A DNA stretch of 39,046 nt from Colimorpha sp045597945 (GCA_045597945.1 JAZLLD010000061.1:1-39046), one strand, 5' to 3'. Positions 9,716-19,372 are shown, counted from the first letter of the stretch. Notes: a model not told the origin generated them from the letters alone. A program made the numbers and translations.

Positions 9716-9723
9716 CAAATATA
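9716..9723 (-). promoter_or_regulatory. Bacteroidetes -7 box for the DUF853 gene
   Basis: Read on the minus strand this is TATATTTG, matching TAnnTTTG. It lies about 195 nt upstream of the ATG at 9520. No clear TTG at the -33 position was found, so the assignment rests on the -7 box alone. Confidence 0.45.
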
Positions 9724-10386
9724 CGAAGAATAATTTAATGAATTAAAAAAATAGATGATTTTTTAAAACTCTGGTTTGTGTTAGGGCTGATTTTTCTCGT
9801 TTTCGCGACAATCGCTAATCTGCTAAGCAATAATCCTATCCGTCCAATCCATCCCAAACCAATCCTGCCTCAGCAAGCCCCCATTTTCTGCCCCAAGCCT
9901 CGCCCTACCTTCGCTAGTTTTACCTTAGTTATTCTATATTTATACCTTAGTTATTCTATTATATATAGGATAAATATAGTATAAATAAGGTATAAATATA
10001 GGATAAGGAACGGGGGAAGGGCGGAGCTTGAGGGTGGTTGGTGGTGCTGGTTCAATTTATGATTAGCTATTTTCTGATTCATAATTTCTTTTTGATGATA
10101 TGTTAATTTTATCTTAACTATTAATTATCTGGGCATTTCTTTTATTATGCGAATTGATGGTAGCGGTGTTGGGTTTTGCTGGTGTATGGTGGTTTGTGAA
10201 ATAATTGATATTTAATGAATAGGTTTGTGAAAATAATGTAGAATTCGTAAAAAATGATATTCGATTTTGTCGATTTTTGTATTGATAGAATTGATGTAAA
10301 TGTTAAAAAAATATTTTAACATTTTTATAAAATGCTGTATAGTAGTGCTTTTGAAGTGGGGCTGGCTCGAGGGGCGTTTTTTATTG
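9724..10386. other. AT-rich divergent intergenic region with a large hairpin
   Basis: No credible gene. The stretch is AT-rich and separates the divergent DUF853 and C10 peptidase genes. Its main structure is a near-perfect inverted repeat: 9929-9949 pairs with 9986-10006 over 21 bp with a single G-U, around a 36-nt loop. ACCTTAGTTATTCTAT also occurs twice as a direct repeat inside it. No U-run follows, and neither neighbouring gene runs into it, so a terminator is not an obvious explanation. Confidence 0.7.
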
Positions 10387-10416
10387 TTGTTGAATTGATT
10401 TTTTTTGCTATTTTTG
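10387..10416 (+). promoter_or_regulatory. promoter of the first C10 peptidase gene
   Basis: TTG at 10387-10389, a 19-nt spacer, then TATTTTTG at 10409-10416 match the Bacteroidetes TTG-N19-TAnnTTTG pattern. The predicted transcript would start near 10423, leaving a leader of about 80 nt. That leader holds an AACTAG/CTAGTT inverted pair. Confidence 0.6.
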
Positions 10417-10504
10417 CAACCAGAAAACTAGAGTATGGGATTCGAACACGCACCTTGGTCTCTGCCTAGTTCTTTTATGTTTCACTATCAAAAAATAATT
10501 GGTC

Positions 10505-13405
10505 ATGAGGAGGCTATTTATATTGATAATGCTATTTGTGGCAACGCAGATGGCTGGGGCAAATCCGATAGATTCGGTCCGTGCTAGGGTTGTGGCACGG
10601 GATTTTTTAACCAAGATCGGTGCCGAGAGATTGGGATTTATGACGGATGGGTTGGTGAATGCATCTGATGCTTCGGTTTTCCATAATATTTATGTGTTCC
10701 AAGGTGCTTCGGGCCAAGGATTTGTGCTGGTGGCTGCCGACGACAGGAGTTATCCGATTCTGGGCTATTCTATTACTGACCCTTTTTCGCTGCAGGGAAT
10801 GCCGGAGCATATTATGGAATGGCTGATGAATTATGAGAATCAAATTGATATGATGCTCACGATTGAGCCGGACACGGTTGGGGATTTCGGTGTGATGGAA
10901 TTCCCGGATGAGGGTGGCGAGGATTTGATCCTGCCTTCGAGTGTGAGGCCTTTGATAACAACGAAGTGGGACCAGGGGGCTTATTATAACGCCATGTGCC
11001 CCAATTACAGCATCTATTCGAAGTGCGCAACCGGATGTGTGGCCACGGCCACGGCCCAGGTGATGAAGTATTGGAACTGGCCCCAGCATGGTATCGGAAA
11101 CCACTCGTACAGTTCGCCATACGGTATGTTGTCGGCTGATTTTGAGAATACTACATACGACTGGCAGAATATGCCCATTTCGCTGAATGGAAGCAGTATG
11201 ATTCCTCATATCGACGCTGTGGCTACGCTGATATATCATGTGGGTGTGGCTTTGGAGACAAATTATGGCTATTCCAGCACGGCTTACACCAATCCGAATG
11301 GTGCTGGGCTGCCGAGTGCGCAGTCGGTGCTGATTGACCATTTTGGCTATTCGCCAGTTTTGGGGACTATCTTGCGGTCGAACTACAGCGATGAGGCTTG
11401 GTGCAATGTGTTGAGAGCCGAGCTTGACCAGCTGCGCCCCATTATCTATTCCGGCCACGGCAGTGGGGGAGGGCATAGCTTTATTGTGGATGGATATGAT
11501 GAGAATGGTCTCTTCCATGTGAACTGGGGTTGGAGCGGCCGTTGCGATGGGTACTATATGATGGGTGTTTTGAATCCGGGTCTTGGTGGCATTGGCGCGG
11601 GCACAATCGGGGCGTACAACAGCAACAACAAGGCCATCATCGGCATTATGCCGGAAAATATGATGAACAGCATGACGAACATCACAGCGGTGGCGAATAA
11701 TCCTGACTGGGGAAGTGTATTGGGCGGTGGGATGTATTTCCCTTATTCCGATAATGTTACGCTTACGGCTGTGGCTGAGGACAACTGTCGGTTCGTGGGC
11801 TGGACGGATGGTGTGAAGGTGAATCCGCGAAGCTTTATGGTCACCTCGATAGATCAGAATTTTATGGCCATTTTTGAAAAGGTGGAGGGCGATACATTGT
11901 GCTATTGTATGAGTGATTACGCCTTGGGCATGGATTTCCGGCATTGGGGTATCAGAATTCCCAGCTCGATGATAAGTTTGGGCATGGAGTTGCGGGAGGT
12001 GCAGGCCTTTCTGCCTTCGCAGGGAAGCTATAAGATTGAAATCTATAATGGCTATTATCCTTTTCCGCATCTGATTTATTCGCAAGATATTGAGAACTTT
12101 ACACCCGGCACCTGGAACACCTTTGTGCTGGATGCTCCTTTGATGCTGGTGGGGGTGGAGAACATTTGGATTACGATTGCTTCGCCGGATGCTGAGCGGC
12201 CTGCGGCTTGCTCGGCATGGGGCGGAAACACCGAGGGACAGTATTGCTCCAATGATGGTGTGCGCTGGTACGAGCTCGGTCGTGCGGGTTCGTGCATGGT
12301 GCGAGGGATTTTTTATACGCCTGATGATGAAGAAGTTGAAGAGCCGGTAGTGGATCCTTCGGTGCCTGGAGTAGGGGGTGTGTTGGTTGAAATAGGGTCG
12401 GAAAATTCGCGGCAGACAGATGATGTTATGCCGGTCTGCACCAACCATAAGTATTCGCTGGTGGAGGTGATTCTCAAAGAAAACGAATTGAATGGCGCGA
12501 ATGAATTCGGCGGCATCAGTTTCTATTACAATTCAAACACTCCGCTGACCGCGAAAACCAATTGTAAGATCTATATCCAGCCGGTGTCGGTCGGGCAGTT
12601 CTGGTCGGAATATAATATGGAAAATATTTACAGCTCGGCTGTGCTAGTTTATGAAGGTTCGCTGAACTGCGAGAGAGGGTGGAATCGGTTTGATTTCACG
12701 GTGCCCTATACTTATAATGGACAAGGCGATTTGATGTTGATTATTGCCGACAACTCGGGAAAGAAACAAAATAATGCACAGTTCAAGGTTGAGTCGTGCA
12801 GCCTTTATCTCACCTTGTCGTATCATCGTGAAAGCAGCGCTGATATTTTGAACAATGCATACTGGCCATCGAATGCAGTGAAAACTCGCTATGCCAAGCG
12901 CCCGGTGATGAAACTTTGGGGTGTTGGGTCGGCAGAGGATTCAGTGGATGCTATAACACCGATTAATCCTAGAATCTCGGATGATTCGTCGCTGTTCGTT
13001 GTGCATGACACTGTGTATCTTATCGATACGATTGTGTGCGATACCTATACTTTGAGTGTGGCTTGCAATGATTCTTCTATGGGAGTGTGTGCCGGTAGCG
13101 GCGTTTTCCACAAAGGTTCGTCGGTTGAGATCATGGCCATTAACTTCTCGGGAAGACGTTTTGTCGGATGGGATGATGGCTCGGTGGAGAATCCCCGGAG
13201 GCTGACAGTGGATAGCAACATGGTTGTGACTGCTATTTTTGAACCGCTGATTCCTGACGGAGGCATAGGTGATGAGGATGATGATGAAGAGGTTGATGAA
13301 GAAATTGATGAGGATGATGATGGTGGTGATGATGATGGTGGTGATGATGATGGTGATGATGAGATTGATGATGATGAAGTTGATGATGAGATTGATGGTG
13401 TGTGA
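10505..13405 (+). CDS. secreted C10 family (streptopain-like) cysteine peptidase with acidic tail
   Basis: A 966-residue secreted protein. The ATG at 10505 is preferred over the TTG at 10499 because it starts a clean signal peptide (MRRLFILIMLFVATQMAGA). A Spi-type prodomain region follows (about 22-120), with FVLVAADDRSYPILGYS. The C10 catalytic domain carries nucleophile Cys178 (ATGCVATA), His324 (GGGHSFIVDGYD) and the downstream HVNWGWSG motif. Two WxDGxxxNPR...AIFE modules, resembling bacterial InlB-like/Flg_new repeats, lie near residues 400-460 and 850-920. The last 48 or so residues are almost only Asp, Glu and Gly, encoded by GAT/GGT triplet repeats. Its own promoter lies upstream, and a paralogue lies directly downstream. 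Function is likely extracellular proteolysis. Confidence 0.93.
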   Translation: MRRLFILIMLFVATQMAGANPIDSVRARVVARDFLTKIGAERLGFMTDGLVNASDASVFHNIYVFQGASGQGFVLVAADDRSYPILGYSITDPFSLQGMPEHIMEWLMNYENQIDMMLTIEPDTVGDFGVMEFPDEGGEDLILPSSVRPLITTKWDQGAYYNAMCPNYSIYSKCATGCVATATAQVMKYWNWPQHGIGNHSYSSPYGMLSADFENTTYDWQNMPISLNGSSMIPHIDAVATLIYHVGVALETNYGYSSTAYTNPNGAGLPSAQSVLIDHFGYSPVLGTILRSNYSDEAWCNVLRAELDQLRPIIYSGHGSGGGHSFIVDGYDENGLFHVNWGWSGRCDGYYMMGVLNPGLGGIGAGTIGAYNSNNKAIIGIMPENMMNSMTNITAVANNPDWGSVLGGGMYFPYSDNVTLTAVAEDNCRFVGWTDGVKVNPRSFMVTSIDQNFMAIFEKVEGDTLCYCMSDYALGMDFRHWGIRIPSSMISLGMELREVQAFLPSQGSYKIEIYNGYYPFPHLIYSQDIENFTPGTWNTFVLDAPLMLVGVENIWITIASPDAERPAACSAWGGNTEGQYCSNDGVRWYELGRAGSCMVRGIFYTPDDEEVEEPVVDPSVPGVGGVLVEIGSENSRQTDDVMPVCTNHKYSLVEVILKENELNGANEFGGISFYYNSNTPLTAKTNCKIYIQPVSVGQFWSEYNMENIYSSAVLVYEGSLNCERGWNRFDFTVPYTYNGQGDLMLIIADNSGKKQNNAQFKVESCSLYLTLSYHRESSADILNNAYWPSNAVKTRYAKRPVMKLWGVGSAEDSVDAITPINPRISDDSSLFVVHDTVYLIDTIVCDTYTLSVACNDSSMGVCAGSGVFHKGSSVEIMAINFSGRRFVGWDDGSVENPRRLTVDSNMVVTAIFEPLIPDGGIGDEDDDEEVDEEIDEDDDGGDDDGGDDDGDDEIDDDEVDDEIDGV

Positions 13406-13449
13406 GTAAGGTTGTCCTTTGCTCGGGTATGATTAGCTAATGAATATAT

Positions 13450-13492
13450 CCCAAATTGGGGAGGTTGAGAAATCTCTTTCAGTTTGGGTTTT
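13450..13492 (+). terminator. possible terminator after the first C10 gene
   Basis: CCCAAA at 13450-13455 pairs with TTTGGG at 13483-13488, followed by TTTT. The stem is short and the loop long, so this is only a weak candidate. Confidence 0.35.
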
Positions 13493-13561
13493 CCCTTGTG
13501 GACAGAAGATATTTTTTTTTTAAAATATTATGGATATCGTTATTATTATTAAGTTTTTTTG

Positions 13562-13569
13562 TATATTTG
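13562..13569 (+). promoter_or_regulatory. -7 box for the second C10 peptidase gene
   Basis: TATATTTG matches TAnnTTTG and lies about 70 nt upstream of the ATG at 13638, in a very T-rich stretch. No TTG is seen at the expected -33 distance. Confidence 0.5.
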
Positions 13570-13637
13570 CAGTTGGAAGAATAGTTGGAGGTTGGAGTAT
13601 ATTCTATTGCTACAGAATGAAATAATATGTGTTATAT

Positions 13638-15701
13638 ATGAAAAAAATTATATTTATAGTTGTCTTGTTGGGTTGTTTTGTTTCGGCAACGGCTAGAGTT
13701 GTTTCGGAAGAGGCGGCTAAAATCGTTGCCTTGAATTATCTGAAAGGTTTGGGTGGACAAGGTGGTTTGTTGGCTGAGGAAGGATTGGTGCGACTGAATG
13801 GAAATAACGCTTTTAGCGGTTTTTATGTGTTTGTCGGCCAAGGAGGAAACGGCTTTGTGTTGGTGTCGGCAGACGATTGTGCAATCCCCATATTGGGGTA
13901 TTCCTGCGAGTCGCAATTTTCTTTTGAAGGAATGCCCGACCATGTGGCCGAATGGTTAATGGAATATGAAATCCAGATACAGGGTCTGCGGAATTTAGGA
14001 CTGCCTTCGACCGGCGAAGTGGCCGAATTGTGGCAGAATCTGCTCAATGGTCCGGTGCAGACTGTGGCTTTCCCCAATGCCGTTGAACCCTTGCTGACGA
14101 CAACCTGGGGGCAGTCGCCATATTATAACGATCAGTGCCCCTATTATGATGGTGTTAATAGGAGTGTGACTGGATGTGTGGCCACAGCGGCTGCCCAAGT
14201 GATGAAATATTGGAACTGGCCTCCCTCGGGATGGGGAACGCATTCGTATTCTGGGACATCGGGTTTGTTGTCTGCTGATTTTGGCGCTGAGACATATAAC
14301 TGGTTGCAGATGCCTAACTTGCTTGATTCGGCAAGCTCCAGAGCCCAGATTGATGCTGTGGCTAAGCTGATGTATCATATAGGCGTGGCTGTGGAGATGG
14401 AATATGCCGATGCCAGTGGTGCGACTACTTCTTCGTATGACGACATTAACACCGTTTGCTTGGAAAATGCTTTGAAGAAGTACTTCAAATACAAGTCCAC
14501 GCTTGCGTCAATTTATAAGGACGATTATTATGATGATACTTGGTGTCTGATGTTGAAAAGGGAACTGGATGCAGGACGCCCTATTATTTATGCTGGTCGT
14601 GGTAGTGCAGGCGGACATTGCTTTGTTTTAGATGGTTACGATGTTGCCGGTATGTTCCATGTAAACTGGGGATGGAAGGGGAACTATAGTGGTTATTATA
14701 ATGTTGGTTCATTGAATCCTATGGCTGACGTAGCTTTTAATAGTGGAAATATCGCCTTGATTGGCGTGGAACCCAACCATTCGTCAAGCAATACATATAC
14801 AGTTGCTGCTGCGAACACGAATAATAGTCAATGGGGCGCTGTTTCTGGAAGCGGAAGTTCGTATAGATCATATTCTTCCACGATTTCTCTTAGAGCAACG
14901 GCTAACTCTGGATACCGGTTTGCGCAGTGGAGCGATGGCGTAAAATGCAACCCTCGCAAGATATTTGCAACGGGTGACACTATTACGCTGACCGCAATCT
15001 TTGAACCATTGCAGGGCGATACTTTGAATTATTGTTCGAATACTTGGTTGTACTTAACTTATCGTGGGTATACTCATTGGGGTATTCGTTTGCCGTCCAC
15101 AATCTTGCAAGCTGGTGGTTACTTGAAGGCTGTTCAGATATTTATTCATACTAATGGTGAATATACTTTGGAGATATTTGGAGGAAGTAATGGGAATTGC
15201 CGCCTACTGCATTCTCAGCGATTGAGCAGTGTTCAGCAGGATGCGTGGAACACTGTAGAATTGTCATCACCTTTGCTGATTTCGGGGACGGAAGATATAT
15301 GGATTGCTTATCAATTTAATGGCTCTGCTTATCATGCTTGTGTGACTCATAATAGTGGTAGCACTGACGCAATATGTTGTTCGAATAATGGCACTAATTG
15401 GAGTAGGTTGAATGTTGACTATTCGTGGATGATCAAAGGAATATTTGTTTCACCAGAACATGTTGCGCATGACACTACTATCTATTGTGTTGATTATGAG
15501 ATTTCTTTGAGCGAAAATGATGCTTCTTTGGGTCAGTGTATAGGGGCTGGCGTCTTCCATGCCGGATCACAATTGGAGATTATGGCTTTGCCGAAGTCTA
15601 ATGCGCGTTTTGTGCGGTGGAGCGATGGGCGGACCGAGAATCCGCGCACCATGATGCTGGATAGGGATATTGCGCTGACTGCTATTTTCGAAGAAAGATA
15701 G
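13638..15701 (+). CDS. secreted C10 family cysteine peptidase, second paralogue
   Basis: A 687-residue paralogue of the preceding protein. The ATG at 13638 opens a good signal peptide (MKKIIFIVVLLGCFVSATA). The prodomain-like region includes GFVLVSADDCAIPILGYS. The catalytic domain carries Cys180 (VTGCVATAAAQVMKYWNW) and His327 (AGGHCFVLDGYD), followed by HVNWGWKG. Two WSDGxxxNPR...TAIFE modules are kept, near residues 425-460 and at the C-terminus. It lacks the acidic tail and the roughly 200-residue middle segment of its neighbour. Composition is AT-richer than the housekeeping genes on either side, as for the first copy, which suggests the pair came in together or duplicated in place. Confidence 0.93.
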   Translation: MKKIIFIVVLLGCFVSATARVVSEEAAKIVALNYLKGLGGQGGLLAEEGLVRLNGNNAFSGFYVFVGQGGNGFVLVSADDCAIPILGYSCESQFSFEGMPDHVAEWLMEYEIQIQGLRNLGLPSTGEVAELWQNLLNGPVQTVAFPNAVEPLLTTTWGQSPYYNDQCPYYDGVNRSVTGCVATAAAQVMKYWNWPPSGWGTHSYSGTSGLLSADFGAETYNWLQMPNLLDSASSRAQIDAVAKLMYHIGVAVEMEYADASGATTSSYDDINTVCLENALKKYFKYKSTLASIYKDDYYDDTWCLMLKRELDAGRPIIYAGRGSAGGHCFVLDGYDVAGMFHVNWGWKGNYSGYYNVGSLNPMADVAFNSGNIALIGVEPNHSSSNTYTVAAANTNNSQWGAVSGSGSSYRSYSSTISLRATANSGYRFAQWSDGVKCNPRKIFATGDTITLTAIFEPLQGDTLNYCSNTWLYLTYRGYTHWGIRLPSTILQAGGYLKAVQIFIHTNGEYTLEIFGGSNGNCRLLHSQRLSSVQQDAWNTVELSSPLLISGTEDIWIAYQFNGSAYHACVTHNSGSTDAICCSNNGTNWSRLNVDYSWMIKGIFVSPEHVAHDTTIYCVDYEISLSENDASLGQCIGAGVFHAGSQLEIMALPKSNARFVRWSDGRTENPRTMMLDRDIALTAIFEER

Positions 15702-15849
15702 CGCATTTTGTGCGGTATGCAGACTCCTGAGGGATCCTTGGGAGTCGTATGCATTTCATGGACATCTTTTGTTTTTTCAAATAAAACATGCAAGATATAT
15801 AATAATAATTTATTTTTTGCGTTATTACTGAAATTTATTGTTAATGGTT

Positions 15850-16533
15850 ATGATAAAAGATAATCTTGCACAAGTACGTTCCACCATCGCTGATGGTGTT
15901 AGGTTGATTGCCGTTTCTAAAACTAAGCCTGTTGAGGATTTGCAGGCGGCTTATGATGCAGGTCAGCGACTTTTCGGCGAGAATAAGGCTTTAGAAATGC
16001 GCGACAAGCATGAGGTTCTGCCCAAAGATATTGAATGGCATTTTATTGGTCATCTGCAGACTAATAAAATCAAGTATATAGCCCAATATGTTAGTCTGAT
16101 TCATAGTATCGACAGCCTGAATCTGCTTCAGGCCGTGAATAAAGAAGCCGCAAAGCACGACCGAGTGATAGACTGTTTGCTGCAATTCCATATCGCCACC
16201 GAGGAAACCAAATTCGGTTTGGATATGGCTGAGGCTCAGGCTTTGCTTGAATCGGAAGAGTTTGCATCGTTGAAGAATGTGCGCATTGTTGGTGTCATGG
16301 GTATGGCAACCAACACCGACAACCGCGACCTTATTCGCAGTGAGTTCAATACGCTGAAGACCTATAAGGATCAGCTGGCCGAGAAATACTTCCGTGGTCA
16401 TGAAGAATTTAAGGAGATCTCGATGGGCATGAGTGGCGACTATCAGATTGCAATGGAAGAGGGTAGCACCCTTGTGCGAGTGGGCTCTGCTATCTTTGGC
16501 GCCCGCAACTACAATATCCCCGTAAACGATTAA
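15850..16533 (+). CDS. YggS family PLP-binding protein
   Basis: A PLP homeostasis protein of the YggS/PROSC family (single TIM-barrel domain), about 227 residues. The PLP lysine lies in LIAVSKTKPV (Lys24 from the ATG at 15850). FGENKALEM, WHFIGHLQTNKIKYI, and the closing SMGMSGDYQIAMEEGSTLVR phosphate-binding region are all family signatures. In-frame ATG 15844 is an alternative start. It opens a compact run of + strand genes; yitT follows after 12 nt. Confidence 0.95.
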   Translation: MIKDNLAQVRSTIADGVRLIAVSKTKPVEDLQAAYDAGQRLFGENKALEMRDKHEVLPKDIEWHFIGHLQTNKIKYIAQYVSLIHSIDSLNLLQAVNKEAAKHDRVIDCLLQFHIATEETKFGLDMAEAQALLESEEFASLKNVRIVGVMGMATNTDNRDLIRSEFNTLKTYKDQLAEKYFRGHEEFKEISMGMSGDYQIAMEEGSTLVRVGSAIFGARNYNIPVND

Positions 16534-16545
16534 TAGAGAAAAGCT

Positions 16546-17430
16546 ATGCAGATATTTCAGGAAAAAAGACAAATCATTTGGTCCTATTTGGTAATCACTT
16601 TGGGCATCTTGGTCTACACCTTTGCGTGGTCGGCTGTGATGCTTCCCGCACAGATTGTGGGTGGTGGTGTGAGCGGTATATGCTCCGTTATCTATTATGC
16701 TTTAGGCGTTCATATCCCCATCGGTGTGATGAGCTTTGTGATTAACACATGCTTGCTCCTCGTGGGTCTCAAGTTCCTAGGCTCCAAATTCGGCGTCAAC
16801 ACCATTTACGGTATCGTTCTTTCTGCTTTAGGTTTTATTCTTTGGCAGCAGGTGTTGCATATCGACACGCTTTTCGATGTGTCGCAGTTCGGCGGATTCA
16901 TGTGTGCCATTATTGGTGGCGCGCTGTGTGGCGTTGGTATCGGCTTGGCTTTCTCAATGGGTGGCAACACTGGTGGCACCGACATTATCGCCCTCATTCT
17001 CAGCAAGTATTACAATATCTCGCCCGGCAAGGTGATCATGTATCTTGATTTGATCATCATTGGTCTTTCCTACTTCGTGTCGAGCAAGATTGAGAATGTG
17101 GTGTTTGGTTATATCGTCATGTTCACCATGACCTATGTGCTTGATATGATTGTTGACGGCAACAAGCAGTCCTATCAGATCATGGTGTTCTCCAAGCAGA
17201 ACAATGAAATTGGCGATGCCGTCACCAAAGAGGTGGGCCGCGGTGCCACTCTGCTTGATGCCGAAGGCTGCTATAGCCATCAGCACAACCCTGTGCTTAT
17301 CATTATGGTGCACCGTACCGATAAGTCTCGCGTCATGCAGATCATCCATCGTATCGATGCGGACGCCTTTCTCTCGGTCAGCAAGACCCAGGGCGTGTAT
17401 GGTCGCAATTTCGAGAAACTAAAATTCTAA
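16546..17430 (+). CDS. YitT family membrane protein
   Basis: A 294-residue protein with a DUF161-type membrane domain of five to six hydrophobic segments (residues about 10-190) and a C-terminal soluble DUF2179 domain (about 205-290). The family motif region AQIVGGGVSGICSVIYYALG is present, as is MGGNTGGTDIIALIL. The cytosolic domain contains GRGATLLDAEGCYS. Members are annotated as membrane proteins of unknown transport function. It starts 12 nt after yggS and ends 27 nt before rpe, so it is likely part of one operon. Confidence 0.93.
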   Translation: MQIFQEKRQIIWSYLVITLGILVYTFAWSAVMLPAQIVGGGVSGICSVIYYALGVHIPIGVMSFVINTCLLLVGLKFLGSKFGVNTIYGIVLSALGFILWQQVLHIDTLFDVSQFGGFMCAIIGGALCGVGIGLAFSMGGNTGGTDIIALILSKYYNISPGKVIMYLDLIIIGLSYFVSSKIENVVFGYIVMFTMTYVLDMIVDGNKQSYQIMVFSKQNNEIGDAVTKEVGRGATLLDAEGCYSHQHNPVLIIMVHRTDKSRVMQIIHRIDADAFLSVSKTQGVYGRNFEKLKF

Positions 17431-17457
17431 GTAGTTCTACAACTATCAATAAACTAT

Positions 17458-18114
17458 ATGAAACTGATTTCACCTTCATTGTTATCGGCTGATTTTGGCA
17501 ATCTTCAGCGCGATTTAGAAATGCTCAATGCCAGTGAGTGCGACTGGTTCCATGTTGATGTGATGGATGGTATGTTCGTTCCGAATATCAGCTTTGGCCA
17601 GCCCGTGATCAAATATATTAAGAAACATGCCAAGAAGCCTTTGGATGTCCATCTGATGATTATGGACCCAGGCCGATATATAAATGATTTTAAAGAGGCT
17701 GGCGCCGATATTATCACTGTCCACTATGAGGCATGCACCCATCTCGACCGCACCCTTCATGCTATCAAGGATGCCGGAATGAAATGCGGCGTTGTTCTCA
17801 ATCCGGGCACCCCTGTGGCCATGTTGGAAGACACCGTTCAGATCTGCGACCTTGTGCTGTTGATGTCTGTCAACCCTGGCTTCGGTGGTCAGAAATTCAT
17901 TGAGAACACTTACGCTAAAGTCAAACAGCTCCGCGCACTCTGCGACCGCAAGAATCCTTCATGCCTGATTGAAATCGATGGCGGCGTCACTCCCGACAAT
18001 GCGGCCAGTCTCTTTGAGACTGGTGCCGATGTACTTGTGGCCGGCAGTGCGGTGTTTAAGTCGGAGAATCCTCTTGAAACTATTAAGAAACTCAAATGTC
18101 ACGACCTCAACTAA
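17458..18114 (+). CDS. rpe: ribulose-phosphate 3-epimerase
   Basis: A pentose phosphate pathway enzyme interconverting ribulose 5-phosphate and xylulose 5-phosphate. At 218 residues it is standard length. The catalytic and metal-binding residues are visible: His32, Asp34 and the following Asp37 in FHVDVMDGMFVPN, His65 in LDVHLMI, and Asp174 in EIDGGVTPDN. The phosphate-binding region near the C-terminus is intact. Its 3' end overlaps the next gene by 19 nt. Confidence 0.97.
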   Translation: MKLISPSLLSADFGNLQRDLEMLNASECDWFHVDVMDGMFVPNISFGQPVIKYIKKHAKKPLDVHLMIMDPGRYINDFKEAGADIITVHYEACTHLDRTLHAIKDAGMKCGVVLNPGTPVAMLEDTVQICDLVLLMSVNPGFGGQKFIENTYAKVKQLRALCDRKNPSCLIEIDGGVTPDNAASLFETGADVLVAGSAVFKSENPLETIKKLKCHDLN

Positions 18115-19280
18115 TACTTGCCCCGGGCAAAGATAAAGCTGTCATGCGGCGTCACCCATGGATCTTCTCGGGTGCAGTGCGCAAACGTGTTGGCAATCCT
18201 CAGGAAGGCGATATCGTTGATGTGATGGATGCTGGCGGTAATTGGCTGGCATCAGGTCATTTCCAAAACGAAAGCATCATCTGCAAGGTGCTGAGCTTCG
18301 ACACTCCCGATGTGGATCCCGACAGCCATCCAGAGTTTTGGGAGGACCGCGTGCGTCAGGCTGTTGAATATCGCCGTCGTCTAGGCTTTTTCGATATGCC
18401 CGACACCAATGTGTTTCGTTTGGTTCATGCCGAGGGCGATTTCTTGCCCGGATTGGTGGCTGACTATTATAATGGCGTATTAGTGCTTCAGGCTCATAGT
18501 GTTGGCATGCATCGCACATTCCCATTACTTGTGCGTCTCTTTACCCAGGAGCTAAAACTCACTTCGGTGTTCGACAAAAGTTCCACCACAATCCCTGGTG
18601 GCGGTGTGGAGGATGCCTATATTTGGGGCGAGGAGCCTCAGGAGTGGGAGATATGCGAGGATGGCAACCGCCTGCTGATTAACTTCTTCGAGGGCCAGAA
18701 GACTGGCTTTTTTGTCGATCAGCGTGAGAATCGCCACCTTGTGGGCACCTTGTCTCCAGGTCGTCGAGTGCTCAACTGTTTTGGCTATACAGGTGGTTTT
18801 AGCCTGGGCGCATTGCGCGGTGGAGCCAGCTATGTTGAAACCGTGGATATCAGCAAGAAAGCCATTGCTCTCTGCAATCGAAACGCTGCCTTGAACTTTG
18901 GACAAGAGGCCCCGCATAAGGGTGTGGTAGCCGATGTGTTGCAATATCTGGATACCGTGAGCGACCAGTTCGATGTCATCATCCTCGACCCTCCGGCTTT
19001 TGCCAAAAACCATCGCTCGCTTCAGCAGGGATTGAAAGGTTACAGAAATATCAATCAGAAGGCCATGGAGAAAATCCGTCCCGGCGGACTGCTGCTGACA
19101 TTCAGCTGCTCGCAGGCTGTCAGTCGCGACGATTTCCAAACCATGTGCTTCACGGCAGCCGCCAACGCCCATCGCAAGGTGCGCATTGTTCGCCAGCTGC
19201 CCCATGCCGCCGACCATCCTGTCAGCATTTACCACCCTGAAGGAGAATACCTCAAGGGTTTGTTGTTATATGTCGAATAG
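18096..19280 (+). CDS. class I rRNA methyltransferase, RlmI-like
   Basis: A 394-residue SAM-dependent methyltransferase of the RlmI/YccW family, which methylates cytosine C5 in 23S rRNA in E. coli. An N-terminal PUA-like domain begins with HPWIFSGAVRKRVGNP. A central RlmI-like region follows with QKTGFFVDQRENR. The Rossmann domain carries motif I LNCFGYTGGFSLGALRGGA and motif IV DVIILDPPAFAK, with FSCSQAVS as the catalytic-cysteine region. The start at 18096 lies inside rpe (19-nt overlap), indicating translational coupling. Which rRNA position is the target is inferred only from the family. Confidence 0.92.
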   Translation: MSRPQLILAPGKDKAVMRRHPWIFSGAVRKRVGNPQEGDIVDVMDAGGNWLASGHFQNESIICKVLSFDTPDVDPDSHPEFWEDRVRQAVEYRRRLGFFDMPDTNVFRLVHAEGDFLPGLVADYYNGVLVLQAHSVGMHRTFPLLVRLFTQELKLTSVFDKSSTTIPGGGVEDAYIWGEEPQEWEICEDGNRLLINFFEGQKTGFFVDQRENRHLVGTLSPGRRVLNCFGYTGGFSLGALRGGASYVETVDISKKAIALCNRNAALNFGQEAPHKGVVADVLQYLDTVSDQFDVIILDPPAFAKNHRSLQQGLKGYRNINQKAMEKIRPGGLLLTFSCSQAVSRDDFQTMCFTAAANAHRKVRIVRQLPHAADHPVSIYHPEGEYLKGLLLYVE

Positions 19281-19372
19281 GTCGTGAAAGTTAATAAAGC
19301 CGATAGCATATTTATATTTATAACTATACATTAATAAATACTAGCGACTTTACTTCAAGAAATAAAATTATC

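Noticed and set aside
9778..9984. 68-codon frame in the AT-rich gap
   Set aside because: Its second half is the large inverted repeat, and no start context or domain supports it.
10419..10482. tRNA-like segment (GGGATTCGAAC resembles a T-loop on the minus strand)
   Set aside because: No acceptor stem, no proper T stem and no anticodon arm can be formed; at most a tRNA fragment.
15722..15746. GACTCC/GGAGTC hairpin after the second C10 gene as a terminator
   Set aside because: Only a 6-bp stem with a 13-nt loop and no adjacent U-run; too weak to annotate.
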